DNA of 64,000 bases, taken from contig SVDU01000007.1 in NCBI GenBank assembly GCA_015057705.1, positions 124,001-188,000 on the forward strand, written 5' to 3'. The translations under genes were made by a program, and so were the position numbers. This DNA is from Paenibacillaceae bacterium. GTDB lineage: Bacteria > Bacillota > Clostridia > Lachnospirales > Lachnospiraceae. Shown here in pieces: positions 43,931 to 53,731 of this stretch (positions are counted from its first letter, which is position 1; the number at the start of each line of letters is the position of its first letter). The notes beneath the pieces are model-generated. The model ran no database searches. It worked only from the letters and a program-made list of their open reading frames with translations, and was not told the DNA's origin.

Positions 43931-44914
43931 TTATTTTATTCTCGACAGGAAAAGATTCCGCATAGGCTGCTGAATCTCCAATTCCCTTAGTTTTTCAATA
44001 TTTCTGGCCGGTATCCAGGCCTTATTGGCATTATAATAAAAGTTAATCTGCTTCCAGTATTTTTCCGGATACAAAAACAAATAATACAGGCAGGTCCTGT
44101 CTGCACCTGACAAAGGAACCACTTTCGAATAAGTATCAAGCATGGACATACCCAGTTTTAAATTCCAGTCATGCTTTTCCATAGCCTTCCTCATAAAGTG
44201 ATAAAGATCCTCCATCTGCATACCTCTGTGCATCCGGTTAAATTCTACAATTGCAACGTCATGGGTGCACATCAGAATATGATGCTGGTTTAAGTCCCCA
44301 TGACACAAATACCCCTCCCCAATCCCGCATTCCTCGCAAAAGCCTGCAAGTCCTTTACAGGCTTCCATAGCCTGATCAAAAAATACGTCATAATTACCCA
44401 TGACACATAGTTCAAATTCGGACTTCTTTCTTTTACTGCGGATAAAACTGCGGGCTCGTATCAGTTCCCTGTTGTGACGTTCCATCTCCTCGGCCGGCTG
44501 CTGCACCAGAATGGAGCCTAAGTTCCATTCATCTTTAAACTTTACTTTGCGAAACATTTTATGTAATAAAGCAATCCGTTCAATGGCGCAAAGAACCTCT
44601 TTACTATCCTTTAAATTGCATTCCCGGTCTGAATACCAGTTTTTCACAATCCATCTGGTGCCATCCTCTGCACTGGAAAGAATCTCACCTTCTTTATTTC
44701 TGACGTAGCGATCCACACTCAAGTGGCCGGTTTCTTCCAGTTGTAAAAATACCTGATCCTCAAATTCCAGGCGCTTGATGGTTCCTTTATATTCCCTCAG
44801 CAGCTTAAGTCCCTGATCTGTTTCACACAGCCAGGCGCCCCGGCCGCGTTTCACATCCAGAATTTCAAGCTCATACTGCGAAAGCACCTCTGTGTATTTC
44901 TCGTTCACAACCAC
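43931..44914 (-). CDS. CotS-family spore-coat kinase-like protein
   Basis: 327 aa, aminoglycoside-phosphotransferase fold of the CotS/YsxE group of clostridia and bacilli. N-lobe KRGRGAWLCETDQGLKLLREY; catalytic loop YLCHGDLNQHHILM (HGD present). The following metal motif, usually IDFD/E, reads VEFNRM, so the metal-binding Asp is replaced. The C-terminal part is rich in Tyr/Trp (FLYPEKYWKQINFYYNANK), typical of the family. Probably spore-associated; kinase activity is doubtful. Confidence 0.8.
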   Translation of the reverse strand: MVVNEKYTEVLSQYELEILDVKRGRGAWLCETDQGLKLLREYKGTIKRLEFEDQVFLQLEETGHLSVDRYVRNKEGEILSSAEDGTRWIVKNWYSDRECNLKDSKEVLCAIERIALLHKMFRKVKFKDEWNLGSILVQQPAEEMERHNRELIRARSFIRSKRKKSEFELCVMGNYDVFFDQAMEACKGLAGFCEECGIGEGYLCHGDLNQHHILMCTHDVAIVEFNRMHRGMQMEDLYHFMRKAMEKHDWNLKLGMSMLDTYSKVVPLSGADRTCLYYLFLYPEKYWKQINFYYNANKAWIPARNIEKLRELEIQQPMRNLFLSRIK

Positions 44915-45012
44915 CCCTCCAACTCTTAGCTAATCAGCTACTTCTAGGGTATGAAGGGGCGGAAAAAAATATGCAAACTCCAGGGGAAAGTTATCCATGC
45001 CCAGGTCTGTTT

Positions 45013-46221
45013 TCAGAAGAGATCTTTGGAATAATTCAGAAGATATTCACGGCTGTTATGCTCCGGATTTTTTAAGACCTGGTTAAATAATGCTTCTAGT
45101 ATTTCACCCATCTGGGGACCGGGTTTTACACCTGCTTCAATCAGGTCCCTCCCGGTTACTGCCATATCCTTCAGGCAGATACAGTCTCCATCATCAATGA
45201 TTTCCCCGGCATACTGTCTCACTGTTTTTAGCTGTTCCAGATAAGAGCCGTTTAAAAATACAGCTTGAAAGTTCATGAGATCATCAAATAATGGAGTATT
45301 AATTCTGCTCATAATTTTTCTGATTTCTGGCTTTGACGCAGGAATTTCATTCTTCCATAGTTCAGCCAGGATTTTAACCTGATCAACCGTATCATTGTCC
45401 AGTTTCAGTTCTTTTAAAATCCCTGCTGCCTCCTTGGGGTCTAAGAAACGCAAAAGACCAGACCAGCGTACATGCTTGCTGGAAGGCAGCATTTTAAGCT
45501 TTTCAAGCTGAAAGACACCTCTTTTAGCGGTGTTAAAATGCCGGGAAACGTAAGGTGCAATCCCGCTTTCAAATACAGCCACCATTTTCTCAGGATAGTC
45601 AGAGAGAAGAAGCTTTGTCAGTTCCACAGCAATCCTCTCTTTACTGACTTTTTCCATATTTGGTGCAATTGCGGAAATGGCTTTATTGGTTTCCTCTTCA
45701 ATCTCAAATCCCAGCTGTGCAGAAAACCGTATGGCCCTGAGAATCCGCAAGGCATCCTCATTAAAACGATCCATGGAATTTCCCACACAGCGAATAATAC
45801 CGGCTTCTAAATCCCTGACTCCGCCAAAGGCATCTACCAGCCCGTCTCTTTCACTATATGCCATCGCATTAATGGTAAAATCCCTTCGTTTTAAATCTTC
45901 CAGCAGATTGCCGGTAAATTCTACAGACTTGGGGTGTCTTCCATCTTCATACTCTCCATCAATGCGGTAGGTTGTCACTTCATAGGCTTCGTGTTCCATC
46001 AGCACGGTTACTGTACCGTGCAAAATCCCCGTATCAACCGTTCTTGCAAATATTTCCTTAACCTGTTCCGGTTTTGCGGAGGTAGTGATATCCCAGTCCT
46101 TTGGTACCCGTAAAAGCAGGCTGTCTCTCACACATCCACCCACCGCATATGCCTCAAACCCATGGGTATTCAGTTGTTTTATGATCTTTCCTGCTGCATC
46201 TGGTACCTGAATTGTTATCAC
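45013..46221 (-). CDS. cca: CCA tRNA nucleotidyltransferase / poly(A) polymerase family
   Basis: 402 aa with a GTG start at 46221: GGAGG lies seven bases upstream, while the longer frame runs into proS. Class II nucleotidyltransferase head YAVGGCVRDSLLLRVPKDWDITTSA (first ~20 seen as GGCVRD and DWDIT), RRDFTINAMAYS, and RILRAIRFSAQLGFEIE. It adds or repairs the 3' CCA of tRNA. The C-terminal region lacks an HD domain. It lies 32 bases downstream of the proS stop. Confidence 0.92.
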   Translation of the reverse strand: MITIQVPDAAGKIIKQLNTHGFEAYAVGGCVRDSLLLRVPKDWDITTSAKPEQVKEIFARTVDTGILHGTVTVLMEHEAYEVTTYRIDGEYEDGRHPKSVEFTGNLLEDLKRRDFTINAMAYSERDGLVDAFGGVRDLEAGIIRCVGNSMDRFNEDALRILRAIRFSAQLGFEIEEETNKAISAIAPNMEKVSKERIAVELTKLLLSDYPEKMVAVFESGIAPYVSRHFNTAKRGVFQLEKLKMLPSSKHVRWSGLLRFLDPKEAAGILKELKLDNDTVDQVKILAELWKNEIPASKPEIRKIMSRINTPLFDDLMNFQAVFLNGSYLEQLKTVRQYAGEIIDDGDCICLKDMAVTGRDLIEAGVKPGPQMGEILEALFNQVLKNPEHNSREYLLNYSKDLF

Positions 46222-46253
46222 TGCATTTCCTCCTGCATGGTTATATTTTCTGA

Positions 46254-47687
46254 TTAATAAGCTCTGCCCCAGTAAACCATTTTTACTGCCGGCTTGCCGC
46301 AGCAAACGCATGTATCGGACAGATGATCCTGCTTAAATGGCATACATCTGGATGTAGCGCCTGTAAGTTCCTTAATCTTATCCTCACACTCCTGGGATCC
46401 ACACCACATTGCCTTAACAAAGCCTGGCTTCTCTTCCACAGTTTTTACAAAGCTATCCATATCCACAGCCTCATAAGTGTGGGCATCCCTATGAGCACGG
46501 GCACGGGCGAGCATATCGCTTTGAATGGTACTTAAAAGCTCTCCAACTTTTTCGTTTAATTCATCTAAGGATATTGTCATTTTTTCATGAGTATCACGAC
46601 GGACAAGAACAGCCTGATTCTCAGCAATGTCTCTTGGTCCGATCTCAACACGAACCGGGATTCCTCTCATCTCGGATTCGCTGAATTTCCAGCCAGGACT
46701 CTTATCTGAATCATCAACTTTTACTTTATAATTAGAAAGAACATTCTTTAATTCATACGCTTTCTCAAGAACGCCTTCCTTCTGCTGCTGTACAGGAACG
46801 ATTATAACCTGAACCGGAGCAATTCTAGGAGGAAGTACAAGCCCGTTGTCATCACCATGAACCATGATAATAGCGCCGATGAGTCTGGTAGTTAATCCCC
46901 ATGAGGTCTGGTGAACGTACTGAAGCTTATTTTCCTTATCTGAATACTGAATCTCGAAAGCCTTTGCAAATCCGCTTCCAAAGTTGTGGCTGGTTCCGGA
47001 CTGAAGAGCTTTTCCGTCATGCATCAGGGCTTCAATTGTATAAGTAGCCTCTGCACCCGCAAATTTTTCTTTATCCGTTTTCTGTCCGCGTATGACAGGC
47101 ATTGCAAGTACTTCTTCGCAGAAATCGGCGTATAAGTTAAGCATCATTTCTGTTCTTTCCTCAGCTTCTTCGGCAGTAGCATGAGCAGTATGACCTTCCT
47201 GCCATAAAAATTCTCTGGAACGAAGGAATGGTCTGGTGGTTTTTTCCCAGCGTACTACGGAGCACCACTGGTTATATAACTTTGGAAGATCACGGTAAGA
47301 CTGAATTTCTCTGGAATAAAAATCACAGAATAAGGTTTCAGATGTAGGTCTTACACAGAGTCTCTCCTGTAATGGTTCCAGTCCTCCATGAGTTACCCAG
47401 GCAACTTCCGGAGCAAATCCCTCTACGTGATCTTTTTCTTTCTCTAATAAACTTTCCGGAATGAACATAGGCATATAAACATTTTCTACGCCTGTTTCCT
47501 TGAATCTAAAATCCAGTTCCTTCTGAATATTTTCCCAGATTGCATAACCTGCAGGTTTAATTACCATACAGCCCTTTACACTGGAGTAATCGATTAATTC
47601 TGCTTTTTTAACTACGTCTGTGTACCACTGTGCGAAATCCACATCCATGGATGTGATTGCCTCTACTAATTTCTTGTCCTTTGCCAT
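46254..47687 (-). CDS. proS: Prolyl-tRNA synthetase (short, archaeal/eukaryotic-type)
   Basis: 477 aa. Class II motifs: motif 2-type [22 protein letters not shown] and [20 protein letters not shown] (motif 3 region); the anticodon-binding domain and a C-terminal zinc-like [18 protein letters not shown] tail identify the ProS type 3 form, ~480 aa with no editing insertion. AGGAG precedes the ATG. Controlled by a T-box leader (47790-48005). Confidence 0.97.
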   Translation of the reverse strand: MAKDKKLVEAITSMDVDFAQWYTDVVKKAELIDYSSVKGCMVIKPAGYAIWENIQKELDFRFKETGVENVYMPMFIPESLLEKEKDHVEGFAPEVAWVTHGGLEPLQERLCVRPTSETLFCDFYSREIQSYRDLPKLYNQWCSVVRWEKTTRPFLRSREFLWQEGHTAHATAEEAEERTEMMLNLYADFCEEVLAMPVIRGQKTDKEKFAGAEATYTIEALMHDGKALQSGTSHNFGSGFAKAFEIQYSDKENKLQYVHQTSWGLTTRLIGAIIMVHGDDNGLVLPPRIAPVQVIIVPVQQQKEGVLEKAYELKNVLSNYKVKVDDSDKSPGWKFSESEMRGIPVRVEIGPRDIAENQAVLVRRDTHEKMTISLDELNEKVGELLSTIQSDMLARARAHRDAHTYEAVDMDSFVKTVEEKPGFVKAMWCGSQECEDKIKELTGATSRCMPFKQDHLSDTCVCCGKPAVKMVYWGRAY

Positions 47688-47700
47688 GACTAATCTCTCC

Positions 47701-47785
47701 TTTCATTGTTCCTGCCCACGCTTTTTGGGCATAAAGGGATACCCGTAGGGTGTTTCATTGTTCCTGCCCACGCTTTTTGGGCATA
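47701..47785. repeat. Tandem 33-base direct repeat just before proS
   Basis: The 33 bases at 47701-47733 (starting TTTCATTGTTCCTGCCCACG) recur exactly at 47753-47785, period 52. Each contains GCCC...GGGC, a small hairpin. The segment lies between the T-box terminator and the proS ribosome site, so it lengthens the leader after the regulatory decision. Confidence 0.8.
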
Positions 47786-47789
47786 GATG

Positions 47790-48005
47790 GATACAAAAAG
47801 AGCCATCCAATCCCTATAAAAGGGACCGAACAGCTCGGCGGTGCCACCCAATTTAGCCGCTGCTTTCATGCGGCTCACTTTGAATCCGATAACGCCGGAT
47901 ACGCGCCGCAGTTTTCTGCGGGACTCCGAGGCAGGTTGGGTGATGAGTGGTATAAAGGCTTTTCAGCTAAGGGCCTTCTCTCTGTGATACATCATTACTT
48001 ATTAA
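47790..48005 (-). promoter_or_regulatory. T-box leader of proS
   Basis: On the minus strand the T-box core GGGTGGCACCGC is at 47838-47849 and is followed by a terminator: GAGCTGTTCGGTCCC / GGGATTGGATGGCTC and five Ts (47795-47836). Upstream stems (including CGGCGTTATC and GCCGCATGAAAGCAGCGGC) fit stem I to III. Uncharged tRNA-Pro should favour read-through. The Pro specifier triplet could not be assigned with certainty. Confidence 0.85.
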
Positions 48006-48112
48006 TCCTCTTCAACGTCATATTTCCTATAATTATATAGATCGTATGGTTGATTTTACGTTATTTACATATGTTTGTCAAGAGGAGGACAAAGCATTTT
48101 CCCTGACATTTC

Positions 48113-49201
48113 CTATAAAAGTGCTTCAAACGCCCGTACTGCAGATTCCATAATCTCATCTGGAAATTCATAGGCAGCCGTATGAAGGCCCGGACAGTCC
48201 TCTCCTGCTCCCACACCAAAAAACAATCCAGGAGTTTTCATTAAATACCAGCCAAAATCTTCCGACCAGCGAAAGGGCACATTCTCTTCCAGATAAGGAA
48301 TTTTCCCTTCCTCAAATCTTCTTTTGCATGCATCAGCCATATCATGTTCATTGTATGTATCTGGAAATTCATCTAATATCTGATACTGAAACTTTAATCC
48401 TCCTTCATCCGCACGCTTTTGAGCAAGTGAAAGTATGGAAGACTGAAGCCGGTTTAATTCCGATAAACGCTCTGCACGGATGGTTAATGCCAGCTTCCCG
48501 TCAGCAGGAGAAACGCCAAAATTTTCTCCTCCTGCCTTCACTTCGATAATGGTGGCAAGCACCATTCCCTGAGTCCCGGCTTTTTCTGTCAGTGATGGCA
48601 GACTGCTGATCAATTCCGCAATCAGCCATGCAGGATTGATTCCCTCCTCCGGATAGGCCGCATGGCACTGCCTGCCTTCCAGATTCAGTATGAGCCCTCT
48701 GGAAGCACAGGCAAAGGTTCCTTTTTTCACCACTGCTTTTCCTGCGGGATATCCAGGCAGATTATGAAATCCGTATATTTCCCGAATTCCTTTCGCCTCC
48801 AGAAGTCTGCTGCAGATCTTGGCTCCCTGACCGGTTTCTTCTGCTGGCTGAAAAATCGCATATACATTGCTTCCCGTCCTTCTTCCCTCCAGCAGAAGAC
48901 ATAATCCAGCCAATACGGCGCTGTGACCATCGTGCCCACATCCATGAAAAAGCCGGCCGTCCTCCCCCATTACCGCATCCATATCAGCCCGGAATGCCTT
49001 GCTGGTCCAGGCGTCCTCTTCCTCATGTACAGCGTAAAACCACGTATCACAATCTATAATTTTAAGAGAAGTCCGGGTTTTCAAAAATTCTTTCAAACGC
49101 TTTATGGTCTCCTTCTCAGATCCGGATTTTTCCGGACAGGCATGAAGTTCTTTCCTTAAGTTCTTTATTTCTTTCAATATCTGTTCGTATGTATCACTCA
49201 C
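48113..49201 (-). CDS. M20-family amidohydrolase (N-acyl-amino-acid / aminobenzoyl-glutamate type)
   Basis: About 362 aa from a GTG at 49201; an ATG at 49222 is in frame but has no ribosome site, whereas AGAAGAG precedes the GTG. Metal-binding HGCGHDGHSAVLAG and FQPAEETGQGAKI are clear, and RADMDAVMGED precedes them. The N-terminal LRKELHACPEKSG resembles the HxxPE motif of IAA-amino acid hydrolases with an extra Cys. It overlaps the HD-domain gene. Substrate unknown. Confidence 0.88.
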   Translation of the reverse strand: MSDTYEQILKEIKNLRKELHACPEKSGSEKETIKRLKEFLKTRTSLKIIDCDTWFYAVHEEEDAWTSKAFRADMDAVMGEDGRLFHGCGHDGHSAVLAGLCLLLEGRRTGSNVYAIFQPAEETGQGAKICSRLLEAKGIREIYGFHNLPGYPAGKAVVKKGTFACASRGLILNLEGRQCHAAYPEEGINPAWLIAELISSLPSLTEKAGTQGMVLATIIEVKAGGENFGVSPADGKLALTIRAERLSELNRLQSSILSLAQKRADEGGLKFQYQILDEFPDTYNEHDMADACKRRFEEGKIPYLEENVPFRWSEDFGWYLMKTPGLFFGVGAGEDCPGLHTAAYEFPDEIMESAVRAFEALL

Positions 49202-49772
49202 GATGTTCTCTTCTTTCCTCATTGATAATCCGTAACGTATGCTCTCTTACTTTGTCACGAAGCTCCTGCGTCTTTTCAAAATGCCCGCAGACTTCATTAC
49301 CATAAGTTAAGTTCAGATCGTATTCCAGAGGCAGCCATGTACCGGAACCTGCTTCGTTATGCTGTATTAATGTTTCTGTTTTGTCAAGAGCCTTTACCAG
49401 TATGGCTTCATCCGAGGTAAGATCCGACATTTCCTTAAACATGGTTAAAAAAACAGAAGAAATCGTTTCCGGCAGATTCTTTAGCAGTGTTTCAATCGCA
49501 TCAGCCTCTTTTTCTTCGTCTGCCTCTGTCTTAATAAATGCTGGTATATCTCCGGTGACAGCTTCCCCCCAGTCATGGATCAGACACATGCGGATAACCT
49601 TATTCATATCAAGCTCAGGAAAATCATCTTCCATCAGCATCGCAAGCACAGCCAGCCGCCAGCTGTGCTCCGCCACACTTTCCTGCCTTCCGTTCGTCGT
49701 CCAGTTATGCCGGGTGTTGCATTTTAATTTTTCCAGGATTCCTAAAAATACTATTAATTGTTCCGGGTTCAT
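49194..49772 (-). CDS. HD-domain phosphohydrolase (YfbR/HDDC2-like)
   Basis: 192 aa. HD motif set: NGRQESVAEHSWRLAVLA (first His), CLIHDWGEAVTGDIPAF (HD), and KALDKTETLIQHNE (final Asp). This matches the HDDC2/YfbR family, metal-dependent deoxynucleoside 5'-monophosphatases. It shares ATGA with the upstream permease-like gene (four-base overlap) and overlaps the amidohydrolase gene downstream, so three or four genes are coupled. Confidence 0.88.
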   Translation of the reverse strand: MNPEQLIVFLGILEKLKCNTRHNWTTNGRQESVAEHSWRLAVLAMLMEDDFPELDMNKVIRMCLIHDWGEAVTGDIPAFIKTEADEEKEADAIETLLKNLPETISSVFLTMFKEMSDLTSDEAILVKALDKTETLIQHNEAGSGTWLPLEYDLNLTYGNEVCGHFEKTQELRDKVREHTLRIINEERREHRE

Positions 49773-50884
49773 GGCACCTCTCCTCTTTCATTTTTCCTGT
49801 CATTCTTTTGGTCATTATAGCACGTTCCCTCATAAAGCTCCACGATATCTTCAATAATCAAAAGCCCTATTGGTCCAAGAATAAATCCCAGAATTCCAAA
49901 AAGCTGCAGTCCCACATACATGGCAACAAGAGTTTCCAAAGGTGTTAACCCCACCTTTCCTCCCATAATCTTAGCTTCCATTATTTCTCTTATAAAATAG
50001 CAGATAATATAAATGATTATAAGGCCTACTCCGGTAAGCCATTTTTTTTCAACAAGAGCAATCAGTGCCCAGGGTATTAAAACAGTTCCGGTTCCGAATA
50101 TAGGCATGGCATCCAGTAATCCGATTATAATTCCCAGCAGAATAAAATATGGGTTTTTTAAAAGAAACAATCCCACAGAACAAATTATCATTGTAAACAG
50201 CATAATGGTTGCCTGAGTCTTTAACCATGCACTCCCTACTGTCATCAGACGGTTACCAAGCATTGCATATTCGTAACAGAACATGGAATTATCCCGCCGG
50301 GTGCGGATATCATCCATCTCCTGCAAAGATAAAACAGTAGCAATCATTAAAATCACCAAAATAACAGTCAGCTGAACTACCCATTTTAATACGGTCATAG
50401 AATTTGACATTAAAAAAGGCATAGCCCTGCTTTTCACGGCAGCTTCCCCACCAATTAAAATATCACTGACCACGTTCACCATATAACCCTCAGGCAGCTT
50501 TAAGAACCGTTCCACAAAGGAACAGTTATCCATAAGCCAGGCGTTGATGCCGTCTAATATCTGAGTAAGATTTTCTAACAACAGCTTTGCCTCTAAAAAA
50601 AGCTTTCTTCCTGCAAAATAAAGAAATACACCAAGCACAATCATAAAAAGAAAGATTTCAATTCCGCCAATCAGGGCAAGAGGGAGAGAAATCACTCTTT
50701 TTTTATAATTGAACCGGGTTTTCCTTTCAATCCAAAGGGCAGAGGGCCGGAGGGAAAGGGCAAATACATATGCAATCAAAAAGGGAATCACAAGAGGCAG
50801 CAAAAATCGAAAGCTTAAATAGACCGCCCCTGTAACTCCCAATATTAAAATTGTTTTCTTCAGTTTCCTGCTCGGTTTCTCCAT
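49769..50884 (-). CDS. AI-2E-transporter-family membrane protein (sporulation YtvI-like)
   Basis: 371 aa from MEKPSRKLKKTILILGVTG; CAGGTGA precedes 50884, while the open frame upstream overlaps rluA and lacks a site. Eight membrane segments in the PF01594 pattern, ending GLQLFGILGFILGPIGLLIIEDI. Length and layout match YtvI, a sporulation membrane protein, better than the quorum-signal exporter TqsA. Transported substrate unknown. Confidence 0.85.
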   Translation of the reverse strand: MEKPSRKLKKTILILGVTGAVYLSFRFLLPLVIPFLIAYVFALSLRPSALWIERKTRFNYKKRVISLPLALIGGIEIFLFMIVLGVFLYFAGRKLFLEAKLLLENLTQILDGINAWLMDNCSFVERFLKLPEGYMVNVVSDILIGGEAAVKSRAMPFLMSNSMTVLKWVVQLTVILVILMIATVLSLQEMDDIRTRRDNSMFCYEYAMLGNRLMTVGSAWLKTQATIMLFTMIICSVGLFLLKNPYFILLGIIIGLLDAMPIFGTGTVLIPWALIALVEKKWLTGVGLIIIYIICYFIREIMEAKIMGGKVGLTPLETLVAMYVGLQLFGILGFILGPIGLLIIEDIVELYEGTCYNDQKNDRKNERGEVP

Positions 50885-50981
50885 GGACTCACCTGTTTCT
50901 GATTTGTACTTCTTTTGTACACTGTTATTATGAATCAAACGGCGAAAAATATGCAGAAACCATGATAGTAAAAAATTCCTT

Positions 50982-51683
50982 TTAAAATGCATCCTGCCAG
51001 GAAAAAAGCTCAAACAGTCCTTCTTTTGGCTTTATGGAAAAAGTCATTTTCTTTTTTGTTTTTGGATGAATAAATGTAAGACCGGATGCAAAAAGAGCAA
51101 CATTTCCTTTTGTAATATGATTTTGAAATTCAGGATTATACTTACGGTCGCCCCATAAAGGTGTGCCATGACCAGCCATCTGTACACGGATCTGGTGATG
51201 CCGCCCGGTTTTTAACTTAATTTTAAGAAGGCTCACTTCCTTACCATCATAAATTTTTCTATCCACAAACCAATAATCCAGTTCTGCAGGTTTTGCACTT
51301 TTTATCCCCTTTTCCACAATTTTTGAACAATTATTTTTTCCGTCTTTCCACAAATAATCCACGTAGGTGCAAAAGTTATCCACAGGTTTTCCACAAACAA
51401 CAGCATAATAAATTTTTTCCATCTGATGCCCGGAAACCTGTCTGCTTAAAGCCTCTGCAGCAATTTGAGATTTTGCATAAACCATTACGCCACCAACCGG
51501 CTTGTCCAGTCTGTGGATAACCCCCACATATGGCTCCCCATTCTTTGTGGATTGTATGTTGATATGTTTCTTTATTTCACTGACCATATCCGGTTCAAAC
51601 GACTTCCCGGACTGAGACTCAATTCCTGCCGGTTTTTCCACCACAAGAATATCATCATCTTCAAATAATATATTAAGCTTCAT
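50982..51683 (-). CDS. RluA-family pseudouridine synthase
   Basis: 233 aa. Catalytic Asp in VGVIHRLDKPVGGVMVYAK (~57), followed by KIYYAVVCGKP and KTGRHHQIRVQMAGHG. No S4 domain, so it belongs to the short RluA/RluD-like group that isomerises uridines in rRNA or tRNA. The target base cannot be told. Start overlaps the nitroreductase 3' end by 11 bases. Confidence 0.92.
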   Translation of the reverse strand: MKLNILFEDDDILVVEKPAGIESQSGKSFEPDMVSEIKKHINIQSTKNGEPYVGVIHRLDKPVGGVMVYAKSQIAAEALSRQVSGHQMEKIYYAVVCGKPVDNFCTYVDYLWKDGKNNCSKIVEKGIKSAKPAELDYWFVDRKIYDGKEVSLLKIKLKTGRHHQIRVQMAGHGTPLWGDRKYNPEFQNHITKGNVALFASGLTFIHPKTKKKMTFSIKPKEGLFELFSWQDAF

Positions 51684-52428
51684 CCGTCTGCTGCTCCTTA
51701 TTTTCCCACTGATTCATCATAGCCTTAACAGAGCGGCTCATTTCAATACTAAAATCGCAATTCCATTTGCGCTGGCAGAATGCCCGGATCCACCGTTCAA
51801 AATCTTCGCCTCTGTCTGTGACCTCATTTAATTCATGTTGAAATTCTTCCGGCTCCATACGGCGGTAAGTATTCTCAAAAACAACCGCCTCCGGTCTTAA
51901 TCGTTTCGGCTTCACTCTCTCTGTTTGCTGGGGAACAGGATATCCAAATACAACCATTGCAGCCGGCACTGCATATCTGGGAAGAGAAAATAACTCCCGG
52001 TGAGTTTCGTACTGTTCTAAAATATCCCCAATATAACAAGATCCAATTCCCATTGACTCTGCTGCAACCACCGCATTCTGCGCTGCGATTAACGCATCAT
52101 CGGCTGCCAGCATAAAATCTCCCATTCCGGGATTTCTGACTGTGTCCTCATACTTGCAAAACAGATCGTACCATTTCTGATAATCTGCCACGAACACAAG
52201 AACCATGGGAGCTTTTGCAATAAATGGCTGATTGTCACAGGTTACAGACAGTTTCTGTTTTAACTCCGGGTCCGTCACATCTATAATGGAATATAAGGTC
52301 ATATTACCAGCCGTAGGTGCCTGCAGTGCTGCTTCCACGATAGCCGCCTTCTTTTCCTGCTCTATCTGCCTGTCTTCATAAACACGGACTGACTTTCTCT
52401 CCATCAGTTCCTTCACCGTATTGTTCAT
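51673..52428 (-). CDS. Nitroreductase-family flavoprotein (NfsA/FRP-like)
   Basis: 251 aa. FMN-binding N-terminal MERKSVRVYEDRQIEQEKK (the RRSxR-type), QAPTAGNMTLYSIID, then SMGIGSCYIGDI and VFGYPVPQQTERVKPKRLRP. The length and C-terminal extension (~185-251) fit NfsA/FRP-type NADPH reductases of nitro compounds or flavins. Divergent from the hemolysin III gene across 200 bases. Confidence 0.9.
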   Translation of the reverse strand: MNNTVKELMERKSVRVYEDRQIEQEKKAAIVEAALQAPTAGNMTLYSIIDVTDPELKQKLSVTCDNQPFIAKAPMVLVFVADYQKWYDLFCKYEDTVRNPGMGDFMLAADDALIAAQNAVVAAESMGIGSCYIGDILEQYETHRELFSLPRYAVPAAMVVFGYPVPQQTERVKPKRLRPEAVVFENTYRRMEPEEFQHELNEVTDRGEDFERWIRAFCQRKWNCDFSIEMSRSVKAMMNQWENKEQQTDEA

Positions 52429-52629
52429 ATGATTATATTCCTCTCTTTTTTCACTTTTGTTTCATTGATTATATTTCAAATGGTCAATAATAGCAATGAA
52501 GATTTTTACTTTGAAACTCAAAAAATACTTGCATTCTTTTCTCCAAAAGTGTATAGTATATAAAAAGAGGTAACATAGTTTTCAATACTACATCACACGT
52601 TTTTATTTCTCACGCAAGGAGGTTTTACT

Positions 52630-53277
52630 ATGAACATAAAAATTAAAGATCCCGTCAGCGCAGGCACTCATTTTATAGCCATGCTTCTCGCCCTGATTGC
52701 CGCTACTCCCCTGCTGATAAAAGCTTCTGCAGACGGAGAGCTTCATCTTGCAGCCCTGGCGGTATTCTGTATCAGCATGGTGCTTCTCTACGCAGCCAGC
52801 ACCATCTATCATACCCTTGATATTTCACCTAAGATTAATAAGCTGTTGAAAAAGATAGATCACATGATGATATTTATCCTGATTGCAGGGACCTACACTC
52901 CAGTCTGTTTAATTGTTCTGGGTGACAAAACCGGTTTAAGCCTTCTTGCTCTTGTATGGGGCATTGCCATCTTAGGAATGATTATTAAAGCGTTCTTTGT
53001 AATGTGTCCAAGGTGGTTTTCATCCGTCATTTATATTGCCATGGGCTGGATCTGTGTTCTGGCTTTTCGTAAAATCGTATTAGCCCTTCCTCCTGCTGCC
53101 TTTATCTGGCTTCTTGCAGGCGGACTGATTTATACAATCGGAGGCATTATCTATGCGTTAAAGCTTCCTCTGTTTCAGTCCAGACATAAGAGCTTTGGCA
53201 ATCATGAACTGTTTCATCTGTTTGTAATGGGAGGAAGTTTCTGTCACTACATTCTCATGTATCACTTTGTGGCATAA
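52630..53277 (+). CDS. Hemolysin III / YqfA-family membrane protein
   Basis: 215 aa with seven membrane segments, PAQR/HlyIII family. Family motifs: DPVSAGTHFIAMLLALIA, AASTIYHTLD (metal Ser-His), DHMMIFILIAGTYTPVCL and NHELFHLFVMGGSFCHYI (His pair). AAGGAGG lies before the ATG. The biological role of bacterial members is unclear and haemolysis should not be assumed. Confidence 0.93.
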   Translation: MNIKIKDPVSAGTHFIAMLLALIAATPLLIKASADGELHLAALAVFCISMVLLYAASTIYHTLDISPKINKLLKKIDHMMIFILIAGTYTPVCLIVLGDKTGLSLLALVWGIAILGMIIKAFFVMCPRWFSSVIYIAMGWICVLAFRKIVLALPPAAFIWLLAGGLIYTIGGIIYALKLPLFQSRHKSFGNHELFHLFVMGGSFCHYILMYHFVA

Positions 53278-53287
53278 CTTAAAATAG

Positions 53288-53334
53288 AAAGAAGACTGGG
53301 TGCATTCAGCCAGAATGCCTGATCAGTCTTCTTT
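53288..53334. terminator. Bidirectional terminator
   Basis: AAAGAAGACTG (53288-53298) pairs with CAGTCTTCTTT (53324-53334), with more Ts after it. It separates the convergent hemolysin III and ppnP genes. Confidence 0.85.
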
Positions 53335-53340
53335 TTTTCT

Positions 53341-53658
53341 CTATTCCTTTATATAGGAACAGCAATAATCCGTTACTTCATCCGTTGAAACTTTAAATCT
53401 GCTGGAAGCGGGTACTGTGAAAGCCTGTCCTGCTTCATAAATTTCCCAGTTATCGCTGCCTGGAAGAAGGGCTTTTAAGTTACCACCAAGAATTTCCATC
53501 AGCTCTTTCTCATCTGTACCAAACTCATATTCTCCCGGTAAAATGATTCCCAGGGTCTTTCTGGTTCCGTCTTCAAACAAAATTGTGCGGCTGGTTACCT
53601 TTCCGCCATGGTAGATATTTGCTTTCTTTATCACTGCTACACGCTCAAACTGATCCAT
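53341..53658 (-). CDS. ppnP: Pyrimidine/purine nucleoside phosphorylase PpnP-like
   Basis: 105 aa single-domain cupin from [25 protein letters not shown] is eight bases upstream of 53658. The sequence [29 protein letters not shown] and [11 protein letters not shown] match the DUF1255/YaiE family, which phosphorolyses several nucleosides to base and ribose-1-phosphate. No obvious operon partner. Confidence 0.85.
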   Translation of the reverse strand: MDQFERVAVIKKANIYHGGKVTSRTILFEDGTRKTLGIILPGEYEFGTDEKELMEILGGNLKALLPGSDNWEIYEAGQAFTVPASSRFKVSTDEVTDYCCSYIKE

Positions 53659-53731
53659 TCCAGATTCCTCCGTCAATATAGTGTTTCCTCGATGTAATAT
53701 TTTACTATATTAAAGTATGAAAGTAAAAAAG

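Noticed and set aside
47701-47785. CRISPR-like repeat or insertion-sequence scar before proS
   Set aside because: Only two copies with a 19-base gap, no spacers of equal length, no target-site duplication and no cas or transposase gene.
49769-50884. Autoinducer-2 exporter
   Set aside because: The family label says AI-2E, but the length, sporulating host and similarity to YtvI argue for a sporulation membrane protein.
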